NCBI GenBank assembly: GCA_007695245.1
Contig: REEE01000234.1
Coordinates: forward strand, 1-46,471
Direction: 5' to 3'
From: Candidatus Competibacteraceae bacterium
GTDB lineage: Bacteria > Pseudomonadota > Gammaproteobacteria > Competibacterales > Competibacteraceae
DNA: 46,471 nt
Position 1 is the first letter of the stretch, and each line of letters opens with the position of its first letter. The notes beneath the pieces were generated by a model. That model made no database searches, had not been told where the DNA came from, and saw only the letters and a program-made list of their open reading frames with translations. Below, piece after piece: positions 39,852 through 46,471 of this stretch. The position numbers and the translations under genes were made by a program.

Positions 39852-39908
39852 CAATCTTCCGGTCGAATCGTGCTGTTGAGCGATCTCGCTCTGCCCCATC
39901 CGCCATGA
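39807..39908 (+). pseudogene. Truncated second copy of the antitoxin
   Basis: Encodes MATVNFSIPKAVEQA, matching the first 15 residues of the antitoxin at 38785, then diverges into QSSGRIVLLSD and stops after 33 codons. It keeps the ribosome site and leader but lacks the dimerisation helices, so it cannot be functional. It ends 67 bases before ureD. Confidence 0.7.
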
Positions 39909-39975
39909 AGCCAGCCGATCGAGACCATCCTTGCAGACGCTGCTCCCCACCCATCCCAAGGAAAAAGACCGCCGA

Positions 39976-40857
39976 ATGCCGCCTTCCGCCATGGTTCCCA
40001 CGCCCGCAACTGGCTGGCAAGCCCGCCTGACCCTCGGCTTTCAGCGCCAGCACGCCCGCACGATTCTGGGATCATGCGCGCATCACGGCCCGTTGCGGGT
40101 GCAGCGGCCGTTTTATCCCGAGGGTGACGAAATCTGCCATGTCGCTCTCCTGCATCCCCCCGGCGGCGTGGTCGGCGGCGATGAACTGCGCATCGACGTA
40201 ACGCTCCACTCCGACGCCCGCGCGCTCGTCACCACCCCGGCGGCCGGCAAGTTCTACCGCAGCGCCGGCCCGCGCGCCCGGCAAATCCAGCGCCTGCGGG
40301 TCGCCGCCGGCGCCGCGCTGGAATGGCTGCCGCAGGAGAACATCGTCTACAGCGGCGCCCGAGTCCACGCCGGCACCCACGTCGAACTCCAGGGCGACGC
40401 CCGCTTCATCGGCTGGGAAATTCTCTGCCTGGGCCGGCCGGCGGCGGGAGAACGGTTCGCGACCGGCGACTATCGGCAGGATTTCGAACTGTGGCGCGAC
40501 GGCGAGCCGCTGTATCTCGAACACGGTCGTTATCCGGGTGGCGATGTCATCCTTGATGCCCGCTGGGGCTTGCAGAGCCAGCCGGTGAGCGCTACGTTAG
40601 CCTGCGTCGGCGCGCCGCCGGATGGGGTCGCCGCCATCCGCGCCGAGTGGGAGGCATTCACCGACCCCACCGCTCCCCGGCCAGCAGAACAGAGCGAAGA
40701 ACGGGCGACCGCGACGCAACTGGACGGCGTGCTGGTCTGCCGTTATCTGGGAACCTCGACGGCGCGCGCCCGGCGGTTTTTTACCTCGGCGTGGAGCGTG
40801 CTGCGACCGAAGGTGCTCGGTCGGCCGCCCTGCCCCTCCCGCTTCTGGAATACTTGA
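39976..40857 (+). CDS. ureD: Urease accessory protein UreD
   Basis: A 293-residue scaffold that, with UreF and UreG, delivers nickel to urease. Typical stretches: [68 protein letters not shown] and [14 protein letters not shown]. Start 39976 (MPPSAM) is preceded by AAGGAAAAAG about 10 bases upstream; 39931 is an alternative 15 codons earlier. First gene of the ureDABCEF cluster. Confidence 0.94.
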   Translation: MPPSAMVPTPATGWQARLTLGFQRQHARTILGSCAHHGPLRVQRPFYPEGDEICHVALLHPPGGVVGGDELRIDVTLHSDARALVTTPAAGKFYRSAGPRARQIQRLRVAAGAALEWLPQENIVYSGARVHAGTHVELQGDARFIGWEILCLGRPAAGERFATGDYRQDFELWRDGEPLYLEHGRYPGGDVILDARWGLQSQPVSATLACVGAPPDGVAAIRAEWEAFTDPTAPRPAEQSEERATATQLDGVLVCRYLGTSTARARRFFTSAWSVLRPKVLGRPPCPSRFWNT

Positions 40858-40886
40858 ACTCGACCCCCCACCGCGAGAAGAATCCC

Positions 40887-41189
40887 ATGGAGCTATCGCC
40901 CCGCGAAAAAGACAAGCTGCTGCTGTTCACCGCCGGCCTGGTGGCGGAACGGCGCAAGGCCAAGGGCCTGAAACTTAATTACCCCGAAGCCGTCGCCTAT
41001 CTCTCCTGCGCCCTGCTGGAAGGCGCGCGGGAAGGCCGAAGCTTGGCGGAGTTGATGAGTTTTGGCCGGACCCTGTTGACCCGCGACGAGGTCATGGAGG
41101 GGGTTCCCGAAATGATCCCCGAGGTCCAGATCGAGGCCACCTTTCCGGACGGCACCAAGCTGGTCACCGTGCATCACCCGATTCCCTGA
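40887..41189 (+). CDS. ureA: Urease subunit gamma
   Basis: The 100-residue gamma subunit, of normal length. [37 protein letters not shown] begins it; the conserved [39 protein letters not shown] follows. It forms the (ABC)3 enzyme with UreB and UreC. Twelve bases separate it from ureB. Confidence 0.97.
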   Translation: MELSPREKDKLLLFTAGLVAERRKAKGLKLNYPEAVAYLSCALLEGAREGRSLAELMSFGRTLLTRDEVMEGVPEMIPEVQIEATFPDGTKLVTVHHPIP

Positions 41190-41201
41190 GGAGCGCTCAT
41201 C

Positions 41202-41515
41202 ATGATTCCCGGCGAAATCGTCACCCTCGACGGTGACCTCGAACTCAACGTCGGCCGCCGTGTGGTGCGACTGACCGTGGCCAACACCGGCGACCGCCCC
41301 ATCCAGGTCGGCTCGCATTATCATTTTGCCGAAACCAATCCCGCGCTGCGGTTCGACCGGGCGCTGGCGCGCGGCGGTCGGCTCGATATTCCCGCCGGCA
41401 CCGCCGTGCGTTTCGAGCCGGGCCAGGAACGCGAGGTGGAACTGATCGACTACGCCGGCGCGCGGGAAGTGTACGGCTTCCGCGCCGAGGTGATGGGACC
41501 GCTGGAGACGACGCC

Positions 41516-41519
<4 letters not shown>
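41202..41519 (+). CDS. ureB: Urease subunit beta
   Basis: The 105-residue beta subunit, showing [63 protein letters not shown] and [12 protein letters not shown]. Full length. Its stop overlaps the ureC start (ATGA), so the two are translationally coupled. Confidence 0.97.
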
Positions 41520-43264
<1,745 letters not shown>

Positions 43265-43284
43265 CGTCCCGATCGAGGTCGCCG

Positions 43285-43782
43285 ATGGACACTCCCAAAA
43301 TCTCTGAATCCTCCGAATCCTCCGAGCCGGTCGAACTGCAAATCGTCGAGCGGTTGAGCGAAACCCTCCCGGCGCAGGCGACTCTCACCCTGCCGTTCGA
43401 AGCGCGGCGCAAAAGCCGGTTGCGCACCCGGCTGGACAACGGCGCGGACGTGGGCATCTTTCTCCCGCACGGCACGGTGCTGCACGACGGCGACCGGTTG
43501 CGCACCACCGACGGCCTGGTGGTCGAGGTGCGGGCCGCGCTGGAAACCATCTCCACCGGGTGCGCCGCCGATGCCCTGACGCTGGCGCGCGCCGCCTACC
43601 ATCTCGGCAACCGCCATATCCCCCTGCAACTGGGTCCCGGCTGGCTGCGCTACCCTCACGATCATGTGCTGGACGGCATGGTGCGCGATCTAGGGTTGGA
43701 GATGACTTGTGAGGAAGTTTCCTTCGAGCCGGAGTCCGGAGCTTATAGCGGCGGGCATCACCACGCGCACGAAGAAGAATGA
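43285..43782 (+). CDS. ureE: Urease accessory protein UreE (nickel metallochaperone)
   Basis: A 165-residue nickel chaperone. The N-terminal peptide-binding domain starts near residue 15 (VELQIVERLSETLPAQATLTLPFEARRKSRLRTRLDNGADVGIFLPHGTVL, in parts). The metal-binding domain has YHLGNRHIPLQ and RYPHDHVLDGMVRDLG. The tail GGHHHAHEEE is histidine-rich. A serine/glutamate repeat (ISESSESSE) precedes the first domain. It begins 20 bases after ureC; an in-frame ATG-less extension to 43261 is discounted. Confidence 0.93.
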   Translation: MDTPKISESSESSEPVELQIVERLSETLPAQATLTLPFEARRKSRLRTRLDNGADVGIFLPHGTVLHDGDRLRTTDGLVVEVRAALETISTGCAADALTLARAAYHLGNRHIPLQLGPGWLRYPHDHVLDGMVRDLGLEMTCEEVSFEPESGAYSGGHHHAHEEE

Positions 43783-43789
43783 TTGAACC

Positions 43790-44461
43790 ATGAACCCCGC
43801 TACCCTGCCGCGCCTGTTGCAACTGTGCAGCCCGACTCTGCCGGTTGGCGCTTATGCCTATTCCCAGGGGTTGGAAAGCGCGGTGGAACAGGGTTGGGTG
43901 CGGGATGAGGCCAGCGCCGGCGCGTGGATTCTCGGGCTGCTCGACCACACCGTGCGGCGGCTGGATCTGCCGGTGTTCGCCCGATTGTATGGGGCGTGGC
44001 AAGCCGGGGATGCGGACGCCGCGCGGCGCTGGAATGCACGACTGTACGCCGCGCGTGAGGCAGCGGAATTGCAGCGCGAGGACCAGCAGCTCGGAGCGGC
44101 GCTGGCCCGCTTGCTGAGCGATCTCGGCCTTGAGGAAGCAGAACCTTGGCGGAACGCGCCGCGCGTTTGTTTCGCCACGCTGTTCGGCTTGGCGGCGGCG
44201 CGCTGGGCGATTCCGCTGCCGGAAGCCGCCACCGGTTACGCTTGGGCCTGGACCGAGAACCAGGTGATCGCCGCCACCCGGTTGATTCCGCTGGGCCAGA
44301 CCGCCACCCAGCGACTCTTGGTGGCCGCCGGTCCGGTGATCGCGGCGGCCGTGGTCGACGGCTTAAAGCGGCCCGATGAAGAGATCGGTGCCGCCGCGCC
44401 GGGACTCGCACTGGCCGGCGCCCTGCACGAGACGCAGTATTCGCGGTTGTTTCGGTCGTGA
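43790..44461 (+). CDS. ureF: Urease accessory protein UreF
   Basis: A 223-residue all-helical protein that couples UreG GTPase to urease activation. Typical features: [29 protein letters not shown] at the N-terminus, [27 protein letters not shown] and the C-terminal [18 protein letters not shown]. Seven bases follow ureE. It is the last urease gene; ureG, expected next, is absent. Confidence 0.95.
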   Translation: MNPATLPRLLQLCSPTLPVGAYAYSQGLESAVEQGWVRDEASAGAWILGLLDHTVRRLDLPVFARLYGAWQAGDADAARRWNARLYAAREAAELQREDQQLGAALARLLSDLGLEEAEPWRNAPRVCFATLFGLAAARWAIPLPEAATGYAWAWTENQVIAATRLIPLGQTATQRLLVAAGPVIAAAVVDGLKRPDEEIGAAAPGLALAGALHETQYSRLFRS

Positions 44462-44756
44462 GGGTGCCCGAACCCACGCCGTTGTCACGGGAACGGTTAC
44501 GATTAGGCAAACCGCGCGGATCGTGCTAAAGTCCGGTCCGAGTTTGTCGCGGCGCGGTCCGGTCCGTGCCCTGAGGTTCCAGCCGTTCCTCCCGGAACTG
44601 TCGCCCACGGGTCTTTCGATCCCCGTCCTCCAGCAAACCCACCGTGGTTCGCCCTTTGTCGGGGCCCCCCGATTCCCCTTAAATTTCACCGATCAAAATT
44701 CTGCCTGGACCGGTTCCATGCCCCATTGCATGGGCAGGCGGATTCAGGAGTCATTC

Positions 44757-46097
44757 ATGCCATTTTCTGCTCTCGGCCTGGTCGATGACCTGGCGCGCGC
44801 CGTCGCCGCCCAAGGCTACACTCTGCCGACGCCCATTCAAGCCCAGACGATTCCCGTGATTCTGGCCGGGCGCGATCTGCTCGCCGCCGCGCAAACCGGC
44901 ACCGGCAAGACCGCCGCCTTCACCCTGCCCCTGTTGCAGCGCTTGCAGGAGCGTCGCGAAACCCGGCCATCACCGGGTCGGCCGCGCGCCCTGGTGCTGA
45001 CCCCGACGCGCGAGCTGGCCGCGCAAATCGCCGAAAGCGTGCGCGTTTACGGGCATCACCTCGCGCCGCGCACCGCGCTGCTGGTCGGCGGCGTCAGCAT
45101 GAAACCACAACTCGACGCCCTGCGGCGTCCGGTCGACGTCCTGGTCGCCACGCCGGGGCGGTTGCTGGATCATCTCAGCCAGCGGACCGTCAGCCTGGCC
45201 AACGTCGAGATTCTGGTGCTGGACGAGGCCGACCGGATGCTGGATCTCGGCTTTCTGCCCGCGATCCGCCGATTGCTGGCGCTGTTGCCCAAGCAGCGGC
45301 AAACCCTGTTGTTCTCGGCCACCTTCGCCGAGCCGATCCGCCAACTGGCCGGCGACTTTCTGAACGATCCGGCGGTGATCGATGTGGCGCCGCGCAACGC
45401 CACCGCCGACCGGGTGGAGCAACAGGTGCATCCGGTGGATCAGGACCGGAAGGCCGCGCTGCTCGGGCGGCTGTTGAACGCCGGCGAGCGCGACGCGACC
45501 CTGGTGTTCACGCGCACCAAGCACGGCGCCGACCGGTTGAGCCGCCTGCTCGAACGCGACGGCATCCGCACCGCCGCCCTGCATGGCAACAAGAGTCAGT
45601 CGGCGCGGACCCGCGCCCTGGACGATTTCAAGCAGGGGCGGATTCAGGTGCTGGTGGCGACCGACATCGCCGCCCGGGGTCTGGACATCGTGCAGTTGCC
45701 GCGGGTGGTCAATTACGAGCTGCCGCATGTGCCGGAGGACTACGTCCACCGCATCGGCCGCACGGGCCGCGCCGGGCGCGCTGGCCTGGCGGTGTCGCTG
45801 GTCAGCGCGGACGAGATGCCGCGCCTGCACGCCATCCAACGGCTGTTGGGTCGCAAACTGCCCTCGACGGTAGTCGAAGGCTTTGCGCCCAGCGGCGCGC
45901 CCCGGGCACCGGCCCCGTTGGCGCCCGCCGCGCCCGGCACCCGGCGCCACACCCATCGCGCCAACCCGCCCGCCGGACCCGCGCCGTCGGCGTCCGCGCG
46001 GCGGCCCGCGCGTTCGGAAACCGGACCGGGCGATGCGTCTCGACGGCGCCACCATCACCAGACCCGGAGGGTCGCGACCCCAGGAGACCTTGCATGA
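44757..46097 (+). CDS. rhlE: DEAD-box RNA helicase, RhlE-like
   Basis: A 446-residue ATP-dependent RNA helicase. The Q motif is [14 protein letters not shown] (20-33), Walker [10 protein letters not shown] (44-52), PTRELA (about 83), DEAD at 156-159, SAT at 188-190 and [10 protein letters not shown] at 331-340. The tail from about 378 is rich in Pro, Ala, Arg and His and probably unstructured and RNA-binding, as in RhlE proteins. Start 44757 has CAGGAG 8 bases upstream; the frame is open to 44376 but that part overlaps ureF. The 295-base leader holds a hairpin near TGCCCCATTGCATGGGCA (44719-44736), possibly regulatory. Its stop overlaps the start of the RRM gene. Confidence 0.93.
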   Translation: MPFSALGLVDDLARAVAAQGYTLPTPIQAQTIPVILAGRDLLAAAQTGTGKTAAFTLPLLQRLQERRETRPSPGRPRALVLTPTRELAAQIAESVRVYGHHLAPRTALLVGGVSMKPQLDALRRPVDVLVATPGRLLDHLSQRTVSLANVEILVLDEADRMLDLGFLPAIRRLLALLPKQRQTLLFSATFAEPIRQLAGDFLNDPAVIDVAPRNATADRVEQQVHPVDQDRKAALLGRLLNAGERDATLVFTRTKHGADRLSRLLERDGIRTAALHGNKSQSARTRALDDFKQGRIQVLVATDIAARGLDIVQLPRVVNYELPHVPEDYVHRIGRTGRAGRAGLAVSLVSADEMPRLHAIQRLLGRKLPSTVVEGFAPSGAPRAPAPLAPAAPGTRRHTHRANPPAGPAPSASARRPARSETGPGDASRRRHHHQTRRVATPGDLA

Positions 46098-46366
46098 AGA
46101 CCGTTTTTATCGGCAATCTGCCTTCGGACACCACCGAACAGGAGGTGACTGATTTATTTTCCGCCTACGGGCGGGTTCACGGTCTGCGCCTGACTCGTGA
46201 CGTGTTCTCCGGACTTTGTCGCGGTTTCGGCTTCGTCAAGATGGAAGGCCATGAAGCCCGCGCCGCCATCGGTGGGCTTAACGGCCAGGAGCTGCGCGGT
46301 CAGCGCCTGAAGGTGAACGAGGAGCGGGCACCGACGAACGCGCGGGGCGGCCGGCGTCATCGGTAA
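46094..46366 (+). CDS. RRM-domain RNA-binding protein
   Basis: A 90-residue protein with one RNA recognition motif. RNP2 is VFIGNLP (4-10) and RNP1 is CRGFGFVKM (about 42-50), with a short basic tail ARGGRRHR. It belongs to the small bacterial RRM proteins often induced by cold. ATGA overlap with the helicase stop, plus an AGGAGA site, shows translational coupling, so it likely works with the helicase on structured RNA. Confidence 0.93.
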   Translation: MKTVFIGNLPSDTTEQEVTDLFSAYGRVHGLRLTRDVFSGLCRGFGFVKMEGHEARAAIGGLNGQELRGQRLKVNEERAPTNARGGRRHR

Positions 46367-46375
46367 CCGGATGAT

Positions 46376-46395
46376 GTTGGGACTTGCGTCCCAAC
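46376..46395. repeat. Hairpin downstream of the RRM gene
   Basis: GTTGGGAC-TTGC-GTCCCAAC, a perfect 8-bp stem with a 4-base loop, 10 bases after the stop. No T-run follows on either strand. The final 75 bases of the window show no recognisable gene. Confidence 0.6.
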
Positions 46396-46471
46396 AGTTC
46401 CGCAAGAATCAAAGCGCGAGCGAACAGCGCCCACCCAGCCGAGCCGCTGTTGCTTGGGCGTCTTCCAAATA

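Noticed and set aside
43297-43335. Ser-Glu coding repeat at the start of ureE as a functional motif
   Set aside because: It lies before the conserved domain and looks like simple sequence drift (TCCGAATCC repeats).
46376-46395. Hairpin after the RRM gene as a Rho-independent terminator
   Set aside because: The stem is followed by AGTTCCGC with no T-run on either strand, so it is listed only as a repeat.

Overview
The window is high-GC, densely packed chromosomal DNA of a gammaproteobacterium. The dnaX-ybaB-recR and uvrC-pgsA orders, a small 4.5S RNA, WaaA, HemF, class 2 PyrD, ApaG, OmpW and RnfH all fit that class. A Competibacter/Contendobacter-like wastewater lineage is a guess; nothing here proves the genus.

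Left third (1-8805), mostly core: the end of a substrate-binding lipoprotein gene, rnfH, prpE and mdh (both leftward, each followed by a hairpin terminator), waaA, the SRP RNA gene, and the dnaX-ybaB-recR operon.

First accessory patch (8806-11628), between recR and rlmI: TcmP facing a three-Cys-motif (phage Gp37/Gp68-like) protein, a frameshifted stub of a CHAT-type protein, and a Uma2 nuclease-like gene. TcmP carries methyltransferase-like motifs and its partner a radical-SAM-like cysteine cluster. This makes the pair the least understood functional unit here.

Middle (11672-26389), core again: rlmI, hemF facing pyrD, an atypical VpsR-like enhancer-binding regulator (GAFAGA, degenerate receiver), uvrC-pgsA, a pentapeptide-repeat protein behind lon (lon with a sigma-32-like promoter), apaG, uvrD, ompW and a small heavy-metal-binding protein.

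Second accessory patch (26492-39908): a leftward block of druH and druE (a two-gene Druantia type III-like anti-phage cassette), followed after 22 bases by a SpoIIE-type phosphatase and an RsbW-like kinase with no STAS partner. Upstream lies a toxin-antitoxin graveyard: an intact antitoxin, the first codons of its lost PIN toxin, an intact second VapBC pair on the other strand, and a truncated second copy of the first antitoxin with its leader.

Right end (39976-46471): ureDABCEF without ureG. ureC has a palindromic repeat inserted in frame. Then come a RhlE-like DEAD-box helicase and a translationally coupled RRM protein.

All calls rest on reading the sequence and recalled family features; no database search was run.
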